Positions 1-7,136 of a DNA stretch of 12,294 nucleotides are shown piece after piece. The position numbers and the translations under genes were made by a program. The stretch comes from Planctomycetaceae bacterium (GTDB taxonomy: Bacteria > Planctomycetota > Planctomycetia > Pirellulales > Pirellulaceae): positions 1 to 12,294 of the forward strand of contig SLEY01000117.1 of assembly GCA_007124535.1 (NCBI GenBank), read 5' to 3'. A model generated the notes under the pieces. That model worked only from the letters and a program-made list of their open reading frames with translations. It had not been told where the DNA came from and ran no database searches. Every line of letters begins with the position of its first letter. Within the stretch, counting starts at the first letter, position 1.

Positions 1-194
1 GCCTCGAATTCCTGAATGCGATCCGAAAAAGCGATGATCTCGGTCGGGCAGACGAAAGTGAAGTCCAACGGATAGAAGAACAACAGGACGTACTTGCCTC
101 GGTAGTCGGACAGACCGACCTCCTGGAACGTTCCGTCCGGCATCACCGCTTGGACTTTGAAATCGGGGGCGGGTTGGGTAACCAGAACACTCAT
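1..194 (-). CDS. 2-Cys peroxiredoxin (AhpC/TSA family), 5' part only
   Basis: The first about 64 residues of a thiol peroxidase of the AhpC/Prx1 type, which reduces hydrogen peroxide and alkyl hydroperoxides in the cytoplasm. The protein opens MSVLVTQPAPDFKV and continues through GKYVLLFFYPLDFTFVCPTE. The FYPLDFTFVCPTE stretch holds the peroxidatic cysteine (about residue 51) in its usual PxxxVCPTE setting. The gene runs off the left edge, so the resolving cysteine is not visible. The start is the ATG at 194, preceded by a purine-rich GAGAGGAAAAGG stretch. It lies downstream of selA on the same strand, but 297 bp and a terminator-like hairpin separate them, so it probably has its own promoter. 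The catalytic residue is encoded as Cys, not as a TGA selenocysteine codon. Family assignment is very secure. Confidence 0.95.
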   Translation of the reverse strand, partial: MSVLVTQPAPDFKVQAVMPDGTFQEVGLSDYRGKYVLLFFYPLDFTFVCPTEIIAFSDRIQEFE

Positions 195-325
195 GCCTTT
201 TCCTCTCTTAAAACAGTTTCCGAACAACATCCTATGGCGTGCGGCGATCGGCTCAATGGAAGGGGCGCTGCGACGTCCGCACGCGATCCCAGCCGCCGCC
301 CCGTGGGTGTTTTATCCACAAATCG

Positions 326-350
326 AAAAATGGTAGGGGGCCATGCCCCC
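326..350 (-). terminator. Candidate intrinsic terminator after selA
   Basis: Read on the minus strand, GGGGGC and GCCCCC form a 6-bp GC-only stem around a three-base loop (336-350). TACCA follows, then TTTTT (326-330). It sits in the gap between the selA stop codon and the peroxiredoxin gene, where a terminator would be expected. The five-base gap before the short T-run weakens the call. Confidence 0.4.
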
Positions 351-491
351 GTTGTCCCGGGAAATCCTTGCCTTCCTCTCGCGGCAGGAGTTCTCATTGG
401 GGAGTATCGCGAAAAAACGATTTTGACAAGAGGATGCCCCGACGGGCGAGGCGGGATTTCTCGGGCCAGCGCCCCGATGCCCCCCACGGAG

Positions 492-1910
492 TCATGCTTC
501 CTCCGTGTCGCCCTGGTTGGGGGTGGGCTCGAGCCGCTGAAAGGCGTCGATCAGCTCCATGTCCTGGCGCGGAAAGACGGTCTTCAAGTCCAACAGCAGG
601 CGATCTTTCTGGATCCGGCCGAAGACCGGGATGGGGCCGGTGCGAAGTGCTTTGGCCATCGCATCGACCGAGCCGTGGGCGGGGGTCACGGCCAGACACC
701 AAGTGGCCAATTCCTGGGTCGGGACACTGCCGCCGCCGACAAAGGTGGTGGCGGCAAACGGTTCGGCTTGGCCGACCGCGGCCGTCGCCGCCAATTGGGG
801 CGCCAGCCGCTCGGCCCGGTTCTGCAGATTCGCCAGGGGGGTGCTCAACAGGGAAAGCAAGGGGATCGATTGTTCGGCCCGCTCGCGGTCCTGGTGCAGC
901 CTGAGCGTGGCAATCAAGGCTGCCAGCGTGAGTTTGTCCACTCGCAGGGCCCGCATCAGGGGGTGACTGGCGATCCGGCGGATCGGTTCTTCCCGCCCCA
1001 AAAGGATCCCGCATTGGGGCCCGCCCAGCAGTTTGTCGCCGCTGAACAGCACCACATCCGCTCCGGCCCGCAAACTGGCCCCAATCACCGGCTCGTCCCC
1101 CAAACGGTAAGCGCCGAAATCGTGCAAGGCCCCCGAACCAATATCGTCGATGAATAGCAGCTTGTTGCGGTGCGCCAAATCGACCAGGCCTTCCAGCGGA
1201 GCCCGCTCGGTAAACCCCACGATGGCAAAATTGCTGGCATGCACCCGCATCAGGGCGGCCGTCTGAGGACCGATCGCTGCCGCAAAATCGTCCAAACGAG
1301 TCTTGTTGGTCGTCCCCACCTCGCGCAGCCGGGCGCCGCTGAATTCCATGACGTCCGGAAGCCGGAAGCTGCCCCCGATTTCCACCAACTCGCCGCGCGA
1401 GACAATCACCTCCCGGTCGTCGGCCAGCGCGGCCAAGGCCAGCAGCGTCGCGCCGGCATTATTGTTCACCACCACCGCCGATTCGGCTCCCGTCAAACGT
1501 CGCAGGATGTGGGCCACGTCCGCTTGCCGCTGGGAACGTTGCCCCGTGGCGACGTCCACTTCCAGCGACGCGTAACCCCGGCCGATGTCCTGCAACGCCT
1601 GGACCGCCGCTTCGGCTAACGGAGCCCGGCCCAGCCCGGTGTGCAACAGGACTCCGGTGGCGTTGATCACCGGCCGTAAATTCGGAGTCTGGTCCGCCGT
1701 GATCCATTGGGCAATCCGCTCCGCTAACTCGCCGGGCGATGGCATTTCCGCATCGGCAGCCGCCTGCTGCAAATCGTGACGGAGATTGTCCAGAAAATGG
1801 CGGACACCGCCTACCACCGTCGTGCGGCTGACCCGCTCGACCAAGTTCCTTAACGGGGGACGCTCCAACAGTTCGTTGACCGAAGGAATGTTCTGCAAAA
1901 CGTTGGCCAT
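492..1910 (-). CDS. selA: L-seryl-tRNA(Sec) selenium transferase (selenocysteine synthase)
   Basis: A pyridoxal-phosphate enzyme that converts seryl-tRNA(Sec) to selenocysteyl-tRNA(Sec) using selenophosphate, in the cytoplasm. The 472 residues match the usual length (about 460-470). Visible signatures are the N-terminal SelA domain ending in INATGVLLHTGLGRAPL (residues 82-98), VVVNNNAGATLLAL (146-159), the LVEIGGSFRLPDVM segment (175-188), FIDDIGSGAL (253-262), and SGDKLLGGPQCG (290-301), with Lys293 as the predicted PLP Schiff-base lysine. The start is the ATG at 1910, with AGGAG eight bases upstream. selB, selD and tRNA-Sec are not in the window, so the rest of the pathway must lie elsewhere if the trait is active. 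The gene is divergent from the sugar-kinase fusion and appears intact. Confidence 0.96.
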   Translation of the reverse strand: MANVLQNIPSVNELLERPPLRNLVERVSRTTVVGGVRHFLDNLRHDLQQAAADAEMPSPGELAERIAQWITADQTPNLRPVINATGVLLHTGLGRAPLAEAAVQALQDIGRGYASLEVDVATGQRSQRQADVAHILRRLTGAESAVVVNNNAGATLLALAALADDREVIVSRGELVEIGGSFRLPDVMEFSGARLREVGTTNKTRLDDFAAAIGPQTAALMRVHASNFAIVGFTERAPLEGLVDLAHRNKLLFIDDIGSGALHDFGAYRLGDEPVIGASLRAGADVVLFSGDKLLGGPQCGILLGREEPIRRIASHPLMRALRVDKLTLAALIATLRLHQDRERAEQSIPLLSLLSTPLANLQNRAERLAPQLAATAAVGQAEPFAATTFVGGGSVPTQELATWCLAVTPAHGSVDAMAKALRTGPIPVFGRIQKDRLLLDLKTVFPRQDMELIDAFQRLEPTPNQGDTEEA

Positions 1911-2197
1911 TTCGAACGCTCCTGGTTCACAAAGGTTGCGGATAGGTTCCGGAGCCGAACACTGCGACGCACTGGCAATATCCTACCCGGTTTCTATCAG
2001 ATCCGGGACGATCTTGCCATCCGCCCTCCGCTTTTCCGCCCCTCTCGGTAAATCCCCGGCCAAACTGGCGACTTTGAGCTAAAATTGCACTCAGTATCGC
2101 TTCCGCTGACCGGCTCTTCCCGGCAAAACCCCGAATTTTGCCCGGCAAGCCGGTACTTTACGGAGGGATGAAGAAAACTTGTTCGGGGAGAATTGGG
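1911..2197. promoter_or_regulatory. Divergent intergenic region between selA and the fusion gene
   Basis: This 287-bp region should contain promoters for both divergent genes. On the plus strand a TAAAAT (2080-2085) resembles a -10 box, but no good -35 lies 17 bases upstream. A perfect 7-bp stem GGCAAAA/TTTTGCC with loop CCCCGAA (2122-2142) lies in the probable 5' leader of the fusion gene. It could be a leader hairpin or an operator. No tRNA-Sec and no small ORF with a good ribosome site was found here. The promoter calls are tentative. Confidence 0.3.
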
Positions 2198-5191
2198 ATG
2201 GCCCAGATGATCGGAAAACGGCCGCTGAGCAAGGCGGTGCGACGGAGCACGGATAAGATCCTGAACCCGCATGTCTTGGATCACGCGGGCCAGTTCGATG
2301 CCGACCAACCGGTGCTGGTGATCCTGGCGGCCGGCAAGGGCACGCGTTTCGGCCAGGCGCCCAAATGCGCGCAACCGGTCTGTGGCCTGCCCCTGGCACG
2401 GCATTCGATCCAAGCGTTTCGTGAACTGCAAGCGGTGCCGGTGATCTGTTTGGTCGGCTATCGACACGAGGAGGTCGCCGCCGCCTTGGGCGACGACAAT
2501 ATCTATGTCCGCTCGGACAACCCGACCGGCGGTACCGCGTTTGCCGCCTACGAAGTGTTCAGCGTGCCGGAACTGGAACAGGTCGATCCGCTGCTGGTGA
2601 TCACCATGGGCGATCGCATCGTCACCAGCGCGGTTTTCCAGCGACTGATGGAAACGCATTCGCTGGGAACGCGGGAAGCCGAACTGACGTTGCTGAGTGC
2701 AATCTATGAGCCGCCGCGGAACCGGGGCAAAGGACGGGTGGTGCGCGACTCGGCACGCCGTGTGCTGCGGATCGTCGAACAGCGGGATATCGACGCCCTG
2801 CCGCCCGGACCCGAACGGCAAAAACTGCTGGCGACGACCGAGGGCAATTGCCCCCTGTATGCCATCCGAGCCTCCACCCTCCGCCGCTATCTGAACGAAC
2901 TGACCAACGACAATGCCCAACAGCAGTATTATATTACGGACATGGTCCAGGCGATCAGTCGTCATGGGGGCGAAATCCGCACGATCACTACGACCGTCGC
3001 GGACCCCGAATACGACCTGCTCTGCTCGGATGTGACACGGCCGATGGACTTGGCTTTGCTCGAAGGCCTGCTGAGATCGTCGGGTTGGGACGCGGGCCCC
3101 CCCGAAGGTAATGTCCCGCGCATCGCCGAGGCGATCCGCGCGGAACGGCCCGCGGGCCAGACCGCCGCGATCGCCGCCCAACTGGAAGAACTCTACACCG
3201 CTGCCGATCAGGAACGGCTGGGCTTCCGCCCGGAGCACCCGATCGGTATCGGCGTGGCGGGCGGGCGCCTGCGAATCGCCTTTATGCATCCGGACATGGG
3301 CCGCTTCTTCGGACCCGCCTGGCAAATGCCCTTCGGAGCCCGCCAGGCGGACGACCGCGAACAGGTGGTGATCCTGATCCAGAGTTCCGACGACGGGAAT
3401 ATCCATCTGTTCCCCACCAATCCCTTGTTCCGCGAGAAATTGAACGCGCTGCCCGCCGATAACGACTGCATGTATCCGGGAACCGAAGTGGCGGACTGGT
3501 ACAGCTACGAAGGCTTCGGTACCCGCATGGCCGAAAACCTGCTGCTGTCGCTGGGCTATTTCACGGACCGCGAGTTGGAGCGGCGGCGGCAGCACCAGCA
3601 GCCGCTGCCGCCGACCTCGCTGTGGGTCAGCAACAGCATGCGGCGGCCGTTCTCGTTGATCGGCAATGCCATCGCCTCGATGCGCACCTTGCGCGACGGC
3701 AATCTGGGCGCCCGCGTGCAAACGTTCCTGGGACGCGACGGGTTCCGCGGCCTCCGGGTGATGTCGACCGGAAATATCCCGCAAGGCGGATTCTCCAGCT
3801 CGTCCGCCGTCACCGTGGCCGTCAAGAACGCCATCAATGCCCTCTACGACCTGGGCATCGCACCGGAAATGCTGGTCCACCTGGCGTGCCAGGCCGAGTA
3901 CGGTACGGGCGTCCGTGCAGGAGCCCTGGACCAAGCCACCGAACAGACCGGCCGGCCCGGACGCGGGACCCTGGTCTCCTCGAACCCCCGTGAAAACTAC
4001 CGTATCCTCGGCACCTTTCCCGTACCGACCGACCGCTTTCCCATCCTCTTCGTCTACAGCGTCGATCGCGACCGAACCGCTTGGCAATGGTCCGCGGGAA
4101 CCTATGCCGGGGCCCCCGAACCGGGACGCCTGATCGCCGCCGAAATGCGAAAAATGACGGGCAAGGCCGCCGAATTGGCCGCCCTCCTCACCCGCCTGCC
4201 CCTGGACCGCGACTTCTTCCAGGAAATCGAGCAGGAACTGCTGGAGACCGGCCAGTTGAGCCCGCAACGGCGGCGATGGATCGCCCAGTTGCTGGCCCAA
4301 TTGCCGCTGCACGCCACCCAACAGCAACTGCGACAACAGGTTTCCGAATGCCGCCCCTGGTACATCGAACAGCTGATCGAGGCCTACCGGCTGCCCGCCC
4401 TGAACGCCACCGAAAAAGCGGACGCCCACATCGAGAGCCTCTTCGCCGGCTGGCGGGAACCCTCGCTCCGCCGCACCGAGCCGGATGGAACGATCCGCTC
4501 CGAAACCGGAGCACCTTTACGAGCCATGGTTGCCTACCTGTTCGGCGAAGTCGCCAAGAACTTCTACCTGATGCACCACACCGACCAGTGGATCGACTGC
4601 GTCACCCGATCCCAAGGCGGAGACCGGTGTTTCGACATCGATCCCCGGCAACTGCCGGACCGCCAGGCGCTGCTGGGCGAGCTGCCTTGGGAATCCGGAT
4701 TCAGCGGCCCCGCCCTGCTCGACCGCTGGTTGACCCGCTATCAAGCCACACCCGTCGACTACAACCGCGGCCTGGACGACGCCACGCTGGCCGCCCCCGA
4801 TCCGCCCCAGTTCCATCACTTGGTTGGCGGCAACTTCTTCCGCGGCCTGGCCCTGATCGATCTGGCCGAAGCCATGCTGAAACGCGCCTTCGGCCAGCAA
4901 GCCGTCGCCGTTCGCGTCAACGCCGCCGGTCAAGGCGATTTCTTCCAACTGCACATCGACGCCACCGAAGTGGATGTGCCCCAAGTCAAAACGTTCATCC
5001 GCCAAGCCTTTTACCGCCGTTTCGACCTGGAACCCCAGCAGGAGTTTGTCGAACCGCATCCGGGCGGCGGAGCCGTCGGCGTCCGACTCGACCGCTTCGA
5101 CCAACTCCCCGACCTGATCCACCACCTCCGCACCCCCATCCCCGCCCCGCTCCAACCAACCCCCGATGGACCCGGACGCCCCAATCTGTAA
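2198..5191 (+). CDS. Bifunctional sugar-1-phosphate nucleotidyltransferase / GHMP-family sugar kinase fusion
   Basis: A 997-residue cytoplasmic protein with two recognisable enzyme domains, probably phosphorylating a sugar at C1 and then activating it with an NTP. The N-terminal part (about 37-300) is a GlmU/RfbA-type nucleotidyltransferase, with LAAGKGTRFG at 43-52 and MGD around the metal-binding Asp139. The C-terminal part is a galactokinase-like GHMP kinase, with phosphate loop PQGGFSSSSA at 528-537 and GTGVRAGALDQ with a candidate catalytic Asp578. The motif near 467-487 (NSMRRPFSLIGN) only loosely matches the GRxNLIGEH motif of galactokinase. The start chosen is the ATG at 2198, with GGGGAG seven bases upstream. 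The ATG at 2168 abuts its GGAGGG with no spacing, and an upstream TTG at 2138 overlaps a hairpin. Domain order resembles plant FKGP (nucleotidyltransferase then kinase), but the N-terminus is GlmU-like, so the sugar is unknown. It is not obviously in an operon, and a tRNA follows 27 bp later. Confidence 0.85.
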   Translation: MAQMIGKRPLSKAVRRSTDKILNPHVLDHAGQFDADQPVLVILAAGKGTRFGQAPKCAQPVCGLPLARHSIQAFRELQAVPVICLVGYRHEEVAAALGDDNIYVRSDNPTGGTAFAAYEVFSVPELEQVDPLLVITMGDRIVTSAVFQRLMETHSLGTREAELTLLSAIYEPPRNRGKGRVVRDSARRVLRIVEQRDIDALPPGPERQKLLATTEGNCPLYAIRASTLRRYLNELTNDNAQQQYYITDMVQAISRHGGEIRTITTTVADPEYDLLCSDVTRPMDLALLEGLLRSSGWDAGPPEGNVPRIAEAIRAERPAGQTAAIAAQLEELYTAADQERLGFRPEHPIGIGVAGGRLRIAFMHPDMGRFFGPAWQMPFGARQADDREQVVILIQSSDDGNIHLFPTNPLFREKLNALPADNDCMYPGTEVADWYSYEGFGTRMAENLLLSLGYFTDRELERRRQHQQPLPPTSLWVSNSMRRPFSLIGNAIASMRTLRDGNLGARVQTFLGRDGFRGLRVMSTGNIPQGGFSSSSAVTVAVKNAINALYDLGIAPEMLVHLACQAEYGTGVRAGALDQATEQTGRPGRGTLVSSNPRENYRILGTFPVPTDRFPILFVYSVDRDRTAWQWSAGTYAGAPEPGRLIAAEMRKMTGKAAELAALLTRLPLDRDFFQEIEQELLETGQLSPQRRRWIAQLLAQLPLHATQQQLRQQVSECRPWYIEQLIEAYRLPALNATEKADAHIESLFAGWREPSLRRTEPDGTIRSETGAPLRAMVAYLFGEVAKNFYLMHHTDQWIDCVTRSQGGDRCFDIDPRQLPDRQALLGELPWESGFSGPALLDRWLTRYQATPVDYNRGLDDATLAAPDPPQFHHLVGGNFFRGLALIDLAEAMLKRAFGQQAVAVRVNAAGQGDFFQLHIDATEVDVPQVKTFIRQAFYRRFDLEPQQEFVEPHPGGGAVGVRLDRFDQLPDLIHHLRTPIPAPLQPTPDGPGRPNL

Positions 5192-5218
5192 CAATCAATG
5201 CGGCTGAACACACCAATC

Positions 5219-5291
5219 GGGCCCGTAGCTCAGCGGTCAGAGCAGGGGACTCATAATCCCTTGGTCGGGGGTTCAAATCCCTCCGGGCCTA
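5219..5291 (+). tRNA. tRNA with CAT anticodon, probably tRNA-Ile2 (alternatively elongator tRNA-Met)
   Basis: A full cloverleaf can be drawn. The acceptor is GGGCCCG/CGGGCCT (first pair G-U), the D arm GCTC/GAGC, the anticodon stem GGGGA/TCCCT around CTCATAA, and the T arm GGGGG-TTCAAAT-CCCTC, with discriminator A at 5291. CCA is not encoded. The D-loop AGCGGTCA and variable loop TGGTC resemble bacterial Ile2 tRNAs (lysidine-modified CAU) more than elongator Met, though sequence alone does not settle it. It is not an initiator, because it lacks the C1-A72 mismatch and GGG-CCC anticodon pairs. The 3' end borders an accessory island with integrase-tail remnants, so it was probably an integration site. 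Confidence 0.93.
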
Positions 5292-5306
5292 CTCCCGCCC
5301 CTCCCC

Positions 5307-5319
5307 GCCACGTCCCGCC
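5307..5319 (+). repeat. Copy 1 of the 13-bp repeat GCCACGTCCCGCC
   Basis: Starts 16 bases beyond the CAT tRNA 3' end. The same word recurs at 5393-5405, and as two copies differing by a single base beside tRNA-Lys. All copies sit just past tRNA 3' ends, as integrase-binding sites would, though that role is inferred. Confidence 0.55.
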
Positions 5320-5329
5320 GAAAACCGCC

Positions 5330-5354
5330 TAAACCCTTTGTTTTCATGGGTTTA
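5330..5354 (+). other. Inverted repeat TAAACCC/GGGTTTA past the CAT tRNA
   Basis: A perfect 7-bp inverted repeat (5330-5336 and 5348-5354) with an 11-base loop. It lies between two copies of the 13-bp repeat. No T-run follows, so it is not a standard terminator. A recombinase or excisionase site is possible but unproven. Confidence 0.35.
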
Positions 5355-5966
5355 CGCTCCCCTGTCGAGTTCCCGCCCCCTTTGTCCTGTTCGCCACGTC
5401 CCGCCCCGTTTGTTGTCGTTTTGCCGTTTGCGCGCTGCCCATTTGCTGCCCATTTGTGCCCCCGCTCCGTCTAATCCGGTCACCCGCAGGGGTTGGGGGG
5501 TGTCCGTCGTCGTGCATATCTTCTCAAATTGATGCTCCCGCAGTTCCGTGCTAAACTGGGGCCAGTCCAGATCATCCGCAGCGCGCTCGGGATCCCACTT
5601 CTTTCCGGGGCGGCGCAACTCTTTGATCAACCCTCGTAAAGCTCGGCCGTGGTTAAACACGGCGTGATGCCAACACAAGCCCGGGTCCCCCCAAATCCCC
5701 TTTTCCCTAGCGTCTGCAGGGTTGTGGTCGGCCTCTGAAACGAACCAATTCCATACGCCGTCCAGAGGACGGGACTTTCCCGGCCTATCATTGGGCCACT
5801 CTGGCCAAGTTGCCTTGGTAACCCACCCAATGAAGCCATGAAGTGTGCGTTTTGGCCGCGTTTCCTGTTGGTTCGATTTGGTGAGTATCCCCAGGAGCCA
5901 GGAGACGTTGGTGATCGCTATGGCCAGTTCGGTTGCATTTTGCAGGTCGCTCAGATTCGTTTTCAT
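5352..5966 (-). CDS. Hypothetical protein with an integrase-derived C-terminal tail
   Basis: A 204-residue protein that I do not recognise. The start is the ATG at 5966, with GGGAG seven bases upstream. Residues 1 to about 150 look like a genuine soluble, tryptophan-rich protein (GFIGWVTKATWPEWPNDRP, GVWNWFVSEADHN, WGDPGLCWHHAVFNHGRALR). There is no signal peptide or membrane segment. From about residue 154 the sequence changes to TTDTPQPLRVTGLDGAGAQM, which resembles the tail of the integrase near tRNA-Lys (STDTPEALQATGTDDA). The DNA underneath (5471-5509) matches 9542-9580 at 31 of 39 positions. The original 3' end was therefore probably lost by recombination into an integrase remnant. It is divergent from the relic at 6313. 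Function is unknown and it may be inactive. Confidence 0.6.
   Translation of the reverse strand: MKTNLSDLQNATELAIAITNVSWLLGILTKSNQQETRPKRTLHGFIGWVTKATWPEWPNDRPGKSRPLDGVWNWFVSEADHNPADAREKGIWGDPGLCWHHAVFNHGRALRGLIKELRRPGKKWDPERAADDLDWPQFSTELREHQFEKICTTTDTPQPLRVTGLDGAGAQMGSKWAARKRQNDNKRGGTWRTGQRGRELDRGA
5393..5405 (+). repeat. Copy 2 of the 13-bp repeat GCCACGTCCCGCC
   Basis: Identical to the copy at 5307-5319, 86 bp further from the CAT tRNA. It overlaps the 3' end of the hypothetical gene on the other strand. Confidence 0.55.
5431..5452 (+). repeat. Left copy of a perfect 22-bp direct repeat flanking the island cargo
   Basis: The 22 bases starting CGCGCTGCCCATTTGCTG recur exactly at 9024-9045 in the same orientation. 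The unit itself contains a tandem GCTGCCCATTT duplication (5434-5455). Both copies lie in integrase-tail-like sequence. The repeat could be an attachment-site duplication or a product of homologous recombination between integrase remnants. Confidence 0.7.
5431..5509 (-). pseudogene. Tyrosine-integrase C-terminal tail remnant beside the CAT tRNA
   Basis: On the minus strand this segment encodes TDTPQPLRVTGLDGAGAQM followed by GSKWAAR. This linker-tail sequence is like the one that follows the catalytic core of the integrase near tRNA-Lys. The best-matching block begins about 210 bp past this tRNA's 3' end, compared with about 223 bp past tRNA-Lys, in the same orientation. The catalytic domain is absent and the remnant is fused in frame to the unrelated 204-residue ORF. 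I infer a lost integrase that once ended at or in this tRNA. Confidence 0.5.
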
Positions 5967-6312
5967 TGTTCGACTCCCGTTTCACTTTTAATGGCTCCAC
6001 AAGGCGGAAGGCAGGTGCGTCGTGTAGGTGCATCTAGCCAACTCAAGATGTTTCTGACCATTCGCAGACCAAGCGAGATTATTTTATGCAACACTCAGAT
6101 TTCCCTTGACAACGGCCCCGACCTCCCCGCCCCCACGTCCGCCGGGACCATGCCCCTCCCGCAAATTGCGGAACGGACGGCAGCGGACATAAGGGCACAG
6201 CAAAAACAGGCGGAAGGGCAACAGTCTGCTGGCCCGAATTTGTGTCCGTCTTGCACGAATATCAATCAGGGGGATAATCGAATGATCCGAACCCCTCACC
6301 GGAGACCCCACG
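5967..6312. other. 346-bp region without a recognised gene
   Basis: This is the gap between the divergent hypothetical gene and the lipoprotein-like ORF. It holds the ribosome site of the minus-strand gene, a perfect palindrome CCGCAAATTGCGG (6159-6171), and a TTGACA word (6108-6113) with no credible -10 box 16-18 bases downstream. A promoter for the 5966 gene probably lies here, but I could not pick it out. No RNA gene is apparent. Confidence 0.35.
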
Positions 6313-6570
6313 ATGCGAAACCTAGTACCATTGGCGGCATTGGCGCGCCTATTTGTAGCGGCTGGATGTGGCGGAAATCCGGAAGATCCGCGGATCCAGG
6401 AATTGACCGACACCGCCGACTGGACGAAGCCGTCTTCGATGCCTACGGCTGGCCGCCCGACATCTCCGACGACGATCTGCTGGCTCGTCTGCTCGAACGT
6501 AACCTGGCCATCGCCCAGACCGAGCAAGCCGCCACGTAGAGACCCCGCCCGGAACCGTCAAGTGACCTAA
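6313..6570 (+). pseudogene. Lipoprotein-like ORF start running into unrelated sequence
   Basis: ATG at 6313 has GGAG eight bases upstream. The peptide opens MRNLVPLAALARLFVAAGCG, a short hydrophobic signal with a plausible lipobox VAAGC (Cys19), suggesting a small exported lipoprotein. After about residue 33 (GNPEDPRIQELTDT) the reading frame crosses a segment that makes sense only in another frame (the methyltransferase tail at 6411-6539), giving a low-complexity, Pro/Thr/Ser-rich C-terminus. The simplest reading is a recombination junction near 6410 that joined a lipoprotein 5' end to an enzyme 3' end. An arginine in the hydrophobic core (residue 12) also suggests decay. It could instead be a chance ORF. 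Confidence 0.35.
6411..6539 (+). pseudogene. C-terminal relic of a DNA methyltransferase / type IIG restriction enzyme
   Basis: The frame ending at TAG 6539 encodes RRLDEAVFDAYGWPPDISDD, then DLLARLLERNL. This closely resembles the terminal LDxAVxxAYGWxxDxSDxEILxRLLxLNxER element of many large class I SAM-dependent DNA methyltransferases and type IIG/PglX-like enzymes. The rest of that roughly 1000-residue protein, including the SAM-binding and NPPY motifs, is absent. The upstream sequence in this frame is not protein-like. It ends 27 bp before the convergent operon's last gene. I read it as a remnant of a deleted restriction-modification gene. The attribution rests on motif recall and has not been searched. 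Confidence 0.55.
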
Positions 6571-7094
6571 GTCGACTTCAAACAACCATATCCAACGTTC
6601 GGCCTGTATTGATCACAATCCCGCGGCTCATCAAAGGGGCCGATGATATCATGATTGGCTAGATTATCAGCCAAGCGCAAAGCCCATTCTTTTATCCGCC
6701 TCTTAGCATCCTGGTCGGAATTGTAGTCCTTCCTGTTGATTTCAGCGATGACGCTGTGAGCCCAGGGTTCACCGTGACGCTTGTCTAGCACATCGGGCGT
6801 TGACTGGTAGTTCAGTTGCTGGATGCCGCAATCATCGGCCACCTGCAGTAAGTCTGGAATGCGCAGACATGCAAGTCGAAATCGCACACCTGGCTTCTCC
6901 GGCCTAAAAGCAGACCAAACGCGGGAACGAAACTTGCTCCGGATGATTGAAAGGCCGTCCGGATCGTCGTTGGACGGCAGAAAAACCGCGCGATGCACCG
7001 CCGGCTTTCGGTCAGGATCAAAGAAGATCGGATCTCCGCCAGGCTTCACCTGGCGAAAGAGCACTTCTTTTTCGTCAACGGCAGGTGTAGGCAT
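6567..7094 (-). CDS. Hypothetical protein, third gene of the TIGR04255 operon
   Basis: A 175-residue soluble protein with no signal peptide or membrane segment. Near the N-terminus LFRQVKPGGDPIFF (12-25) and AVFLPSNDDPDGLSI (36-50) look like conserved blocks: a 'received-message' style Arg-Gln-x-x-Pro followed by FLP...DGLS. I have the impression that similar proteins occur in short cassettes with TIGR04255 proteins, but cannot verify it. The C-terminal half has DQDAKRRIKEWALRLADNLA, probably helical. The start is the ATG at 7094, with no strong ribosome site upstream. It begins 42 bp after the stop of the middle gene, so it is probably cotranscribed. Its lower GC than the left-hand core genes is consistent with horizontal acquisition. 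Function unknown. Confidence 0.7.
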   Translation of the reverse strand: MPTPAVDEKEVLFRQVKPGGDPIFFDPDRKPAVHRAVFLPSNDDPDGLSIIRSKFRSRVWSAFRPEKPGVRFRLACLRIPDLLQVADDCGIQQLNYQSTPDVLDKRHGEPWAHSVIAEINRKDYNSDQDAKRRIKEWALRLADNLANHDIIGPFDEPRDCDQYRPNVGYGCLKST

Positions 7095-7136
7095 GGCGTC
7101 ATTGCACGTGTGTAGGAGCCAAAGGGACGTGGCACG

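Noticed and set aside
1911..2167. Possible tRNA-Sec next to selA
   Set aside because: No T-arm GGTTCRA pattern, long acceptor/T domain or TCA anticodon arm could be found.
1997..4429. 810-codon open frame antisense to the sugar-kinase fusion
   Set aside because: It is a shadow of the high-GC coding strand. The fusion has enzyme motifs throughout, whereas this frame is Gly/Gln/Arg-rich with no domain.
4995..5276. Minus-strand frame starting MNPRPRDYESPALTAELRAR
   Set aside because: Its N-terminus is antisense of the CAT tRNA and the rest is the shadow of the fusion gene.
6108..6113. Consensus TTGACA as a plus-strand -35 box
   Set aside because: The sequence 16-18 bases downstream is all C/G-rich with nothing like a -10 box.
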